DNA from: an uncultured Clostridia bacterium
Lineage (GTDB): Bacteria > Bacillota > Clostridia > TANB77 > CAG-508
Direction of reading: 5' to 3'
DNA: 64,000 bases
Assembly (NCBI GenBank): GCA_934182465.1
Contig: CAKPRG010000004.1
Span: 137,957-201,956, forward strand
A program made the position numbers and the translations under genes. This document shows, piece after piece, positions 7,147 through 15,291 of this stretch. Position 1 is the first letter of the stretch. Each line of letters starts with the position of its first letter. The notes below the pieces were generated by a model. The model made no database searches. It had not been told where the DNA came from and was given only the letters and a program-made list of their open reading frames with translations.

Positions 7147-8496
7147 TTAGTAGCCATAAGCTTCGAATAAGAATCCACCCATGTACATTTGGATACAAGG
7201 TACTAATACTACAACTACGAAGAAAATTAAAACTACACCAACAAAAGCATAAGATACTTCTGGTAAAACTTTTATAACTTTTTCCATTGTGTTGTCTATA
7301 TCTTGTTCCATATATTCTAGTAATTTTGCAATCATTTCTGTTAAGTCTGTTTGCATACCAATTTTAAGCATTTCAGTTGTCATAGGGCTAGACAATCTTG
7401 TTTTTTCAAATGGATCTATCCATGATTGTCCAATAAATATATTATTTATTGATGTTTCTATTACTGAAAGCATTACATTATTTTTTATAACGTTTTTACT
7501 AACTTCCAATGAATCTTGGATTCTCATACCATTTTGCAAGTTAAGTAATACACTTCTCATAAGTCTAGTAAAATCTAATGAATATATCAATTTTCCAAAT
7601 ATTGGCATTGTATATTTGAAATAATCAAATTTGTATCTACCTTTTGGTGTTGATAGCCACAAGAAGAAGCTTCCTACTGCTACAGCTATTGCTATTGTTG
7701 GTATATACCAATATTGAATTAACAAATCAACAAAATGAGCAAATTGTAATGTTATTGCTGGTAATTCACCACCACCCATTTGATCAAATACATTTTGTAG
7801 CATCGGCACACCTATAATTACAGCTACAAATAACATAATTATAATACCAATAAACATTGCCACATTTGGTAATAAAATTTTCTTTAATTTTCTTGTTAAT
7901 GCATCATTGCTATCCAAATAAGTTACGGCTTGTTGTAATGAGCTTTCTAATGATCCTGAAAGTTCTCCAACTTTTATCATATTTATGTATATATATGGAA
8001 ATACATTTGAATAATATTCCATTGTTGTATACATAAATTCACCAGATTCAACACCAGACAATATATCTTCTAGTACTGACTTAAATTTTGGATTTTCTGT
8101 TGTTTCTATAACAGTTTGCAATGCATGTATATTGTTAAAATTAGCCTTTTTTAACAAATAGAAATTCTGTGTAAAAACTCTTATATCTCTTGATGTGATT
8201 TTTTCTGTTGACATTAATGCTCTATCTATTTTTTCTATTAACGGTTGTTTTACTGTATTTTTAGGTGCTATTTTTGCATTAATTAATTCATTTTGTAGCT
8301 CTGTCGCAGTTTTTATATTTTTCCTTTGTACTTTTCCTCCGCCACCTCTTGTTATTGTAAGAGTTTGAGTTACACTAATTGGTGTTAAGCCATTTCTTTT
8401 TAACTTTCTTATACAGCTTAACTTACTAGCATCATCAACCTTATTTTTTACAACATTTCCTTGAGGTGTAATCGCTTTGTAAATAAAAGTTGGCAT
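7147..8496 (-). CDS. pilC: Type IV pilus inner-membrane platform protein PilC
   Basis: 449 residues of the T2SSF/PilC/GspF family, the polytopic platform that the assembly ATPases act on. The N-terminal cytoplasmic part starts PTFIYKAITPQGNVV, as in the family. Two F domains follow: the first contains MIKVGELSGSLESSLQQAVTYL, the second RLMRSVLLNLQNGMRIQDSLEV. Membrane segments lie around ILLPNVAMFIGIIIMLFVAVIIG, IPTIAIAVAVGSFFLWL and the C-terminal VGVVLIFFVVVVLVP. It is the last gene of the operon, 68 bp after pilT. Unusually, pilT sits between pilB and pilC. Confidence 0.93.
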   Translation of the reverse strand: MPTFIYKAITPQGNVVKNKVDDASKLSCIRKLKRNGLTPISVTQTLTITRGGGGKVQRKNIKTATELQNELINAKIAPKNTVKQPLIEKIDRALMSTEKITSRDIRVFTQNFYLLKKANFNNIHALQTVIETTENPKFKSVLEDILSGVESGEFMYTTMEYYSNVFPYIYINMIKVGELSGSLESSLQQAVTYLDSNDALTRKLKKILLPNVAMFIGIIIMLFVAVIIGVPMLQNVFDQMGGGELPAITLQFAHFVDLLIQYWYIPTIAIAVAVGSFFLWLSTPKGRYKFDYFKYTMPIFGKLIYSLDFTRLMRSVLLNLQNGMRIQDSLEVSKNVIKNNVMLSVIETSINNIFIGQSWIDPFEKTRLSSPMTTEMLKIGMQTDLTEMIAKLLEYMEQDIDNTMEKVIKVLPEVSYAFVGVVLIFFVVVVLVPCIQMYMGGFLFEAYGY

Positions 8497-8564
8497 CTAC
8501 TTTTCCTCCATTCGGTTTGTACTTTTCATTTATTTAATCTTTATATTTTACTCTTCCTAATACA

Positions 8565-9707
8565 TTATTTATACATATTTCTTGCTTGCGCTTGTGCTTG
8601 TGCTGTCGCATTTTTTCTTAAGTTTAATTGCATAATTGTTCTATTTAATGTTTCGTAGTTCTTTTCTTCTACTTGTGCTTTTACTTGATCTAAAGATAAT
8701 TTTCCTTGTACATATAAATTTGCCAATGAATTTATTAATCCTATACTTCCTTTTTCTAAGTTTCCTTGTATAGCATCTTCTATTTCTGATGTGCTAAATT
8801 TATCTTTTCTTATACAAGCTGCTATTGTGTTATCTACTACCATTACTTCTGGTACTAATACTAATTTATCTGAATTTGCTTCTTTTAATAGTCTTTGTGA
8901 TACAACTATTTTTAGTAATGTTGATATTAAGTTTTTAATTTGTGCTTGATCTCTAACATCATAGAAATTTATCATTCTATCGATTGTCTCTGCACAAGAT
9001 TTTGTATGTAGTGTTCCTATAACTAAGTGACCAGATTCTGCCATATCTATAGCAGCTTCCATTGTTTCTCTATCACGAATTTCTCCGATTACTAGGATAT
9101 CACAGTCCTCTCTTAAGGCATTCTTAACTCCATCACTAAATGTTAAGGCATCTTTTCCTGGACCAATTTCTTTTTGTACTATTATTGATTTTTTACTTCT
9201 ATGCTTAAACTCGATAGGGTTTTCTAGTGTAAGTATTTTTCTATTTTGTCTACAATTTATTTCATCTATTAAAGCACTTAGTGTTGTTGATTTACCAGAG
9301 TTTGTTTTACCTGTAACTAATATAACTCCTTGTGGTTGGTATGTCATTGTACGAATAATTTCTGGCAATCCTAAGTCTTCATATTTTGGTAGTTCATTTT
9401 TGATAATACGCATTGTAAATATTGGAGCATCATCAGCAAATGAACAGTTAACCCTCAAACGGATATCTCCATATACTAAAGATGTATCTAACTTTCTTTG
9501 TTTTTTATACATATTATCTTTCTCTATATTTCCTCTTACAATATAATCATATATATCGTAAAGATCTCCTTCGTCTAGTGCATCTAAATCTGGTATTTCT
9601 ACTAAAGACCTTCTTATTCTTAATATTGGTTTTAATCCTTTTATTAAGTGAATATCTGATGCATCTTTTTCGATAGCTTCTTTTATAATACTTTCAATTA
9701 ATAACAT
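8565..9707 (-). CDS. pilT: Pilus retraction ATPase PilT
   Basis: 380 residues of the PilT branch of the secretion ATPases. Walker A GKTNSGKST is at 133-141, a Walker B-like DILVIGEIRD at 203-212 and the His box HLVIGTLHT at 227-235. The N-terminal PAS-like part (DASDIHL) is typical of PilT. PilT hexamers depolymerise pili and drive twitching. The C-terminal end is Ala/Gln-rich (ATAQAQAQARNMYK), an odd but harmless tail. It lies 33 bp downstream of pilB and is presumably cotranscribed. Confidence 0.94.
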   Translation of the reverse strand: MLLIESIIKEAIEKDASDIHLIKGLKPILRIRRSLVEIPDLDALDEGDLYDIYDYIVRGNIEKDNMYKKQRKLDTSLVYGDIRLRVNCSFADDAPIFTMRIIKNELPKYEDLGLPEIIRTMTYQPQGVILVTGKTNSGKSTTLSALIDEINCRQNRKILTLENPIEFKHRSKKSIIVQKEIGPGKDALTFSDGVKNALREDCDILVIGEIRDRETMEAAIDMAESGHLVIGTLHTKSCAETIDRMINFYDVRDQAQIKNLISTLLKIVVSQRLLKEANSDKLVLVPEVMVVDNTIAACIRKDKFSTSEIEDAIQGNLEKGSIGLINSLANLYVQGKLSLDQVKAQVEEKNYETLNRTIMQLNLRKNATAQAQAQARNMYK

Positions 9708-9740
9708 TTGTATTTTTCCTTCCTTTATCTTTAGAAAATT

Positions 9741-11369
9741 TTAGAACAATGCTAATTTTTTATTTATTTCATCTAGAGTTGTAACTCCATTTACAACTTT
9801 ATTAACAGCATCAACTACTAATGGTCTATACCCTTCTTTTAATGCTTCATCTCTAATTTTCAAACTAGATTCTCCATTTGATATTAGTTCTCTTAATGGT
9901 TCTGTTATTTCTAATATTTCAAAACAAGCAATTCTTCCTAAGAATCCTGTATAGTTGCATTCTTTACAACCTTTTACATCATAAGTAAATTTATCTTTAA
10001 AATCAAATTCTGGTTCGTATTTTGAAACTAATTTATTTAACATTGCTTTTTCATCTGGATCAAATTTTCTTTTTATCGCACAATGTGGACAAACTTTTCT
10101 AACAAGTCTTTGAGAAATTGCTGTTGCTAATGTACTTGAAATATCGTAATCTGATATTCCCATTTTTCTTAATCTAGTAACAACCTCAACAGCATTTATT
10201 GTATGTATAGTTGACAATACATAGTGTCCTGTTTGACCAGCTTGTAATGCAATTTCTGCTGTTTCCAAATCACGAATTTCTCCAAGTAGTATGATATCTG
10301 GATCTTGACGAAGTATTGTTCTTAATGATTGAGCAAATGTTGCTTTTGCATCTACTTCAATTTGGTTTATTCCAGGAACACGAATTTCTACTGGATCTTC
10401 TACTGTTGTTATATTTATTTCTGGTTTATTTAAGTAATCTAATATACTGTATAATGTTGTTGTTTTACCTTCTCCAGTAGGAGCTGCTATAACTGTAATA
10501 GAGTTTCTTTTATCAAAACATTTTTTCAAAATTCCATCATCTTGTGGGAATCCCAAGTCAAATATATTTTTAATTCCTGCATTTTTCTTTAATAATCTTA
10601 GACAGAATTTTTCACCATTGATTGTTTTTTGTGAAGATACACGAATATTGTAATCTGTATATAACAAAATTCTACCATCTTGTGATTCTTGTTTTTCTTG
10701 GTGCATATTTGATATAGCTTTTAATCTACCTACTAATTGAGATTGTTTTGATTTTTCTATACTAGCTACTGTAACCAAATCACCATCTATTCTATAACGA
10801 ACCCTTATTGATGTTTCCATTGGCTCTATATGAATATCACTGGCTCTTTTGTCCATACCAGTTTTTATAATTGTATCTACCAATCCTGTAACATCACCTG
10901 TTGATGTAATATTGTCTCCGGATTTTCCTTCTAAACTTTCTATAACATTATCTATATTTGTTTCAAATGTTAAATATTTTTCCATTACTAAACCACGGTT
11001 TAATAATATTAAACGAACTTGGTCTATTGCTTTTTTATTTGCTGTATCTGCAAAGCAAACTTTTGCTTTTCCTCCCAATACATCAAATAACATTGCTTTA
11101 CATGATTTACATATATCTAGAGAAATATATTCTGTAACATTTACATTTATTGAATCTGGTCTTAAAACAATTACTTTTTCTCCTAATATTTCACCCATTG
11201 CTCTTATCAAATCTCTTTGTGGGCAAAGGTTTAATATATTTAATATATCTCCTATTTTTTTATTTGGGTGTTCTTTTTGATACTCAATTGCTGCTTCTAT
11301 ATCTGCTTCTGTTACTACACCTTTTTTCACAAGTTCTACACCAATCGGTGCTTTACCGTTCAATGCCAT
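9741..11369 (-). CDS. pilB: Pilus assembly ATPase PilB
   Basis: 542 residues of the GspE/PilB family. An N-terminal MshEN-like domain (about 1-145, with GVELVKKGVVTEADIEAAI and LGEKVIVLRP) can bind c-di-GMP in known members. The ATPase core carries Walker A PTGEGKTT at 297-304, then DPDIILLGEIRD and TGHYVLSTIHT boxes. A zinc-binding tetracysteine follows (VCPHC ... CKECNYTG). It powers pilus extension. It lies between a prepilin gene and pilT. Confidence 0.94.
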   Translation of the reverse strand: MALNGKAPIGVELVKKGVVTEADIEAAIEYQKEHPNKKIGDILNILNLCPQRDLIRAMGEILGEKVIVLRPDSINVNVTEYISLDICKSCKAMLFDVLGGKAKVCFADTANKKAIDQVRLILLNRGLVMEKYLTFETNIDNVIESLEGKSGDNITSTGDVTGLVDTIIKTGMDKRASDIHIEPMETSIRVRYRIDGDLVTVASIEKSKQSQLVGRLKAISNMHQEKQESQDGRILLYTDYNIRVSSQKTINGEKFCLRLLKKNAGIKNIFDLGFPQDDGILKKCFDKRNSITVIAAPTGEGKTTTLYSILDYLNKPEINITTVEDPVEIRVPGINQIEVDAKATFAQSLRTILRQDPDIILLGEIRDLETAEIALQAGQTGHYVLSTIHTINAVEVVTRLRKMGISDYDISSTLATAISQRLVRKVCPHCAIKRKFDPDEKAMLNKLVSKYEPEFDFKDKFTYDVKGCKECNYTGFLGRIACFEILEITEPLRELISNGESSLKIRDEALKEGYRPLVVDAVNKVVNGVTTLDEINKKLALF

Positions 11370-11472
11370 TTCTAGAAATTCTCCTTTCTCTTTTGTTCAA
11401 TCCTAATTCTTTATATATTATACATTATAAAATTTTCAAAATAAATAGTTTTTTATTAAATACCAAAATTTT

Positions 11473-12510
11473 CTAATATTGAACTGGTCCAAATTTTGTT
11501 CTATTAAAAGCTTGCATTGTACCATCAGAATTTAATAAATTTTTAGCTTTCCAAAGTCCTTTTTTTCCATTAGAATTAAATTCATTTGTGTCTGCTGATA
11601 ATGTCGCTGTTCCTACTGAAAATAGTGACATTTTTTTTGTATTATCATTTATTGCTGTAATTTGTATATTTGTTATTGGATAATTAGAAGTATTATACAA
11701 AGCTTGTCCATCTGTTGAAAATCTTGGTATCCAATAATATATGTTTCCAGTACTATTTGCTTGTGCTGTTGATAATTTTCCTGCATCTTTTATGCTATTT
11801 ATGTTAGATAAAGAATCTACATATACCATAGCCCAAACTTTATTACTATAATCATACCAATTAATATCTTTTTCATCTGTTACCACATAAGCTTGCTGTG
11901 TTGTTGAATATTTAATTGGTACATAAGATTTTCCAGTAACATTTAAAGAGTCTATATCTGGTTTATTTACTTCAGCAAGTTGCTCTCTTTCTTTACTTGT
12001 ATATAAAGATACATTTTGTTCTGTTTTTGATACAGTAAATGTAACTTTTACATTTATTTTCTTTATTAAATCATATTTTGGTAAAGAATCTCCAGCATTT
12101 ATAGATTGTGAAGTTAATTCTACTTTGTATCCTTTTGGTATTTTTGTATCAAAAATTTTTTCAGTTCCTGTTTTTTTACCTTCTAATGTAATTGTTTTTG
12201 CATTTGCATCACCTGTTACAGTCCAACCTTTTGAATCATTTGTTGCAAAAGCATCTAATGCTTTATTATATTGTTCATAACTCATTTTATCTATATTTTC
12301 TAAAATATTTGTAGCAATTCTGGTAGCACCTGCTGTACGGTTTACATTTTTACTTCCATTTGTTAAGTTTATATAAACCATTGAAATAACAGATACTGTT
12401 AAAACAATAATACTTAAAGCAACAACTATATCTGCACCTGTTGCTCCTTTTTCATTTTTAAAATTTGTTAAAAGATTAAGTATTTTATGTTTCATAGTTT
12501 CCTTTCGCAT
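11473..12510 (-). CDS. Prepilin-like pilus-associated protein
   Basis: 345 residues. A short basic leader (KHKILNLLTNFKNEKG) precedes ATGADIVVALSIIVLTVSVISMVYI, a class III-type cleavage site and hydrophobic helix; position +5 is Asp rather than Glu. The large C-terminal part is polar, ending in WKAKNLLNSDGTMQAFNRTKFGPVQY. It is probably a minor or tip pilin. The start is ambiguous: ATG at 12510, or ATG at 12495 with a closer AAGGA. A CGCATA/TATGCG hairpin spans the first ATG and could hide or move the ribosome binding site. I cannot name an orthologue. Confidence 0.7.
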   Translation of the reverse strand: MRKETMKHKILNLLTNFKNEKGATGADIVVALSIIVLTVSVISMVYINLTNGSKNVNRTAGATRIATNILENIDKMSYEQYNKALDAFATNDSKGWTVTGDANAKTITLEGKKTGTEKIFDTKIPKGYKVELTSQSINAGDSLPKYDLIKKINVKVTFTVSKTEQNVSLYTSKEREQLAEVNKPDIDSLNVTGKSYVPIKYSTTQQAYVVTDEKDINWYDYSNKVWAMVYVDSLSNINSIKDAGKLSTAQANSTGNIYYWIPRFSTDGQALYNTSNYPITNIQITAINDNTKKMSLFSVGTATLSADTNEFNSNGKKGLWKAKNLLNSDGTMQAFNRTKFGPVQY

Positions 12511-12538
12511 AAAAAATATGCGATACTCCTTTCTTTTG

Positions 12539-13357
12539 CTATTTTATACAATATAATAAAATGTTTTCCACTAAAACTACTATTATTGTTGATATTCCCA
12601 TGTAAAACCCTATACGTGTTTTCTTTTTTACATTTTCTTTTAATATATCTGCTTTGTCATGTATATTAAATTTTACTCTTTGTATTAAATTACTAATTAT
12701 TATTAATATTGTAGTTAAAATTGCTATTACTAAAAATAGTTCTCCACCAACTACAAATGTTATGTATGATGAATATAATAATATTTCTAATACATAATTA
12801 TTTTCTTTCTTCTTTTTGAAATATAATAAATTAGCTAATTCAAAAATTAGAATTAAAACTAAATATATGCTATATCTATACACATTAGTTTTTGCCACTA
12901 TATATAGATATAATATATACAATACTTGCATGATAATCCCAAATAGTATTGCACCTTGATTTATTGTTCTATACTCTTTATCTATCCCAGAAATAATTAC
13001 AACTGTAATGTACATAAATACAAATGCTACAAAAGCAACTAATGTTGATACATTATATTCTGGAAAATGTATGCCAAAACTCATATATGCCAACAAAAAT
13101 ACTACTCCTGAAAGTATTTCTAGTATTAAATATCTAATTCTTATTTTTTGTCCACAATATCTGCATTTTCCTTTTAAAAATATATAGCTTAATATTGGTA
13201 TTAAGTCTATAAATTCTAATCTATGATTACAATTTGGACAAAATGATCTTTCATGTGTGATATCTTTATGTAATGGTATTCTATAAACTGCAAGTGTAAA
13301 AAAACTTCCAAATACCGTTCCCATCATAAATATCATTATATATGTAAATATATCCAA
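12539..13357 (-). CDS. pilD: Prepilin peptidase PilD (divergent active site)
   Basis: A24-family bifunctional peptidase/methyltransferase that cleaves the leaders of pilins. The TTG at 13357 has AAGGGG six bases upstream and gives MDIFTYIMIFMMGTVFGSFF, the usual family start (272 residues). The tetracysteine zinc motif FCPNCNHR ... CRYCGQK and the GSFF and YRIP motifs are present, as is the first catalytic Asp (ISGIDKEYRTI). The second catalytic motif GxGD is not recognisable: the corresponding stretch reads KKKKENNYVLEILLYSSY. Either it has diverged or catalysis is altered. It sits downstream of pilA after a stable hairpin. Confidence 0.82.
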   Translation of the reverse strand: MDIFTYIMIFMMGTVFGSFFTLAVYRIPLHKDITHERSFCPNCNHRLEFIDLIPILSYIFLKGKCRYCGQKIRIRYLILEILSGVVFLLAYMSFGIHFPEYNVSTLVAFVAFVFMYITVVIISGIDKEYRTINQGAILFGIIMQVLYILYLYIVAKTNVYRYSIYLVLILIFELANLLYFKKKKENNYVLEILLYSSYITFVVGGELFLVIAILTTILIIISNLIQRVKFNIHDKADILKENVKKKTRIGFYMGISTIIVVLVENILLYCIK

Positions 13358-13377
13358 TGTTTTCCCCTTATTTAACA

Positions 13378-13412
13378 ATAGGCATATACATCACATAATG
13401 CATATGCCTATA
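13378..13412 (-). promoter_or_regulatory. Intra-operon hairpin between pilA and pilD
   Basis: ATAGGCATAT pairs with ATATGCCTAT around a 14-base loop, just after the pilA stop. On the coding strand it is not followed by a T run, so it is more likely a 3'-end stabiliser or partial attenuator. It would favour abundant pilin mRNA over peptidase mRNA. Confidence 0.5.
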
Positions 13413-13437
13413 TTAGTTTTTTTATTAAAATTAAATT

Positions 13438-13848
13438 TTATGAATCTGATTTTACTGGATCCCCTACTGTAACAGTATTACCTGAAAAAGTTAATGTTAA
13501 TGTATATTTTGTTCCTCCTTTTGTTGTATATGTTACTGTTGGTTTAGTATACGTTACTGTTGCACTTGAATCACAATATTTTGATAAATTTGCTTGAGTT
13601 AAAAATTCATTAATATCAGATGATGTATTTGTTGCCATAGCTGCATACATATCTGTTGTGCAACTTGCAACTGCCATTTCTACATCTTGTTTTACTGTTG
13701 CTTGTTCTTGTTTATTAACAGCATTTGATGCTTGATTTAGAACACCATTTTGTCCTACTACTAGTGAAATTGATACACCAGCTAAGATTAATAGCACAAT
13801 AATTGTAATTACTAATGCTACTAATGTAATACCTTTTTGATTTTTCAT
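13438..13848 (-). CDS. pilA: Major type IV pilin candidate PilA
   Basis: 136 residues. A six-residue leader MKNQKG is followed by ITLVALVITIIVLLILAGVSISLVVGQNGVLNQA, a type IV pilin N-terminal helix. The +5 residue is Ala, so the usual Glu5 is missing. A compact C-terminal domain ends in YTLTLTFSGNTVTVGDPVKSDS. It is the smallest prepilin, it lies next to pilD inside the operon, and it is followed by a stabilising hairpin, all fitting the major subunit. The promoter-proximal GAGGAAC-like ribosome binding site is good. Confidence 0.85.
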   Translation of the reverse strand: MKNQKGITLVALVITIIVLLILAGVSISLVVGQNGVLNQASNAVNKQEQATVKQDVEMAVASCTTDMYAAMATNTSSDINEFLTQANLSKYCDSSATVTYTKPTVTYTTKGGTKYTLTLTFSGNTVTVGDPVKSDS

Positions 13849-13934
13849 TTTTTGTTCCTCCTTGGTTTATATAAAATATATTTTATCTTTTCATATAAAG
13901 TTTTACTTTATATTGAATGTTGAAACCTAATTAA

Positions 13935-14447
13935 TTATTTAGAGTTCTTGTTTTCAAATAATTTTCCTGTTGAAGAATCATTTTTTGATGAACCATTGTT
14001 GTTACTATTTCCATTATTTGAATTTGAACTACTATTGCTATTACTGCTATTGTTATTTCCAGTAGAATTGTTGTTATCACCTGTTGTATTTCCATCTGTA
14101 TTTGTTTCTTCTTTGTAGTCTTCAAATGGATCTACTTTTCCACTTTCATAAGTTTTTCTTTGAGCATAAGTGCTTAAATCTGTTGAACCTATGCTATATG
14201 AAGCTATTACGCTTCCTATATCTAATCCAGAAGAATTTGATGAACTTGATGAATTACTTGTGCTGTTGGCTTTTTCTTCTGAAATTTGTTGTATTGTTGT
14301 TGTTACAGCTGTATCTGCTGTATAAGTTATAGAGGTTGGTGTTGCTTTGTTATTTGGCATACTATCATAAAATAAAATTCCTAATGTAAATACTACTACC
14401 ATCAATAGCAAAACACCTATAAATAATTCTTTTACTAAAGATTTCAT
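13935..14447 (-). CDS. Membrane-anchored, Asn/Ser-rich pilus operon protein (PilP-like candidate)
   Basis: 170 residues: an N-terminal membrane anchor (about 6-27), then an extracytoplasmic part containing QRKTYESGKVDPFEDYKEE, which resembles the R-x-DPF-E motif of PilP. A very low-complexity Asn/Ser/Gly tail follows (about 110-170). Its position directly after pilO matches pilP in pilMNOP operons. PilP links the PilN/PilO complex to the secretin in Gram-negatives, and there is no secretin expected here, so the role may differ. The PilP assignment rests on one short motif. Confidence 0.5.
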   Translation of the reverse strand: MKSLVKELFIGVLLLMVVVFTLGILFYDSMPNNKATPTSITYTADTAVTTTIQQISEEKANSTSNSSSSSNSSGLDIGSVIASYSIGSTDLSTYAQRKTYESGKVDPFEDYKEETNTDGNTTGDNNNSTGNNNSSNSNSSSNSNNGNSNNNGSSKNDSSTGKLFENKNSK

Positions 14448-14460
14448 TTTTCTCCTCCCT

Positions 14461-15291
14461 TTATCTTGTTACATTTGCAGTTGTATTTGTTGTAATGTTT
14501 GTAGTAGTTGTTGTATTAGCTACTGTATTTGTATCTGTTGAAACTGCATTTGTATTTGCTGTTGTATTTGAAATTGCATTTGTTGCATCTCCTGCAACTG
14601 TGTTATCTGTTGTTGTGTTTCCTGTTAAAGCTGTATTAGTACTATCTGTTGTTGATTGTGTTGTTAAAGTAGTTAAGTTTTCATTATTAATTGGAACTCC
14701 TATAGCACTAAATGTTGCTTGTACTCCAGAACCACCTTTTGACATTTTGAAGTTTTTAATTTCAAATCCTAATCTATCATCATCTTCAATATCATAAATA
14801 AATTCTATTATTGAATTGTAAGTTCCTGAAACTGTAAAATTTATATCTGACATTGTAAAGTAGTCTGAACTACTTGTTGATGCTGTTGTACTTTTTACAA
14901 AAGTAAAATCTATTGAAATTCCTGTTTCTGTTGCATAATTACCAACTATTGTCCATAAGAAATCTACATCATATGGTTTTGTATTTGAAGTTGTTGTTTC
15001 TTCAGGTTCTTGTTCTTCTGTTTCTTGAACTGTTGGAGCTAATGCTTCATATTTTTCTTTTTTGTCTTTATAGTTTTTTACAGCTGTTGTTAATGCTGTT
15101 CTTTTACTTTCGTATTCTGTAGTATTTTTTCTATTTAATTCACTAATTTGTGTATCTAATTGTTTATTTGCTGCTTTTACTTCATCATAACTTGCAATTT
15201 GTATTAGATTTGATTGTACCCCTTCTACAGAAACTATATAACATCCTACAATTGCTAAAACCATAATTAGTAAAAATACTATTTTTCTCAT
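14461..15291 (-). CDS. pilO: Pilus alignment protein PilO-like
   Basis: 276 residues. One N-terminal membrane helix (about 3-20) is followed by a coiled-coil (EVKAANKQLDTQISELNRK) and a ferredoxin-like domain ending near FSAIGVPINNENL, the PilO layout. The last ~65 residues are Thr/Asn/Ala low-complexity (repeated TNA and TTT units). The start overlaps the stop of the PilMN gene by four bases, indicating translational coupling. PilO pairs with PilN to set up the platform. Confidence 0.8.
   Translation of the reverse strand: MRKIVFLLIMVLAIVGCYIVSVEGVQSNLIQIASYDEVKAANKQLDTQISELNRKNTTEYESKRTALTTAVKNYKDKKEKYEALAPTVQETEEQEPEETTTSNTKPYDVDFLWTIVGNYATETGISIDFTFVKSTTASTSSSDYFTMSDINFTVSGTYNSIIEFIYDIEDDDRLGFEIKNFKMSKGGSGVQATFSAIGVPINNENLTTLTTQSTTDSTNTALTGNTTTDNTVAGDATNAISNTTANTNAVSTDTNTVANTTTTTNITTNTTANVTR

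Noticed and set aside
14461..14680. Possible tandem repeat or CRISPR-like periodicity in pilO
   Set aside because: It is Thr/Asn/Ala codon repetition in a low-complexity protein tail, without fixed repeat units and spacers. No CRISPR array exists in the window.
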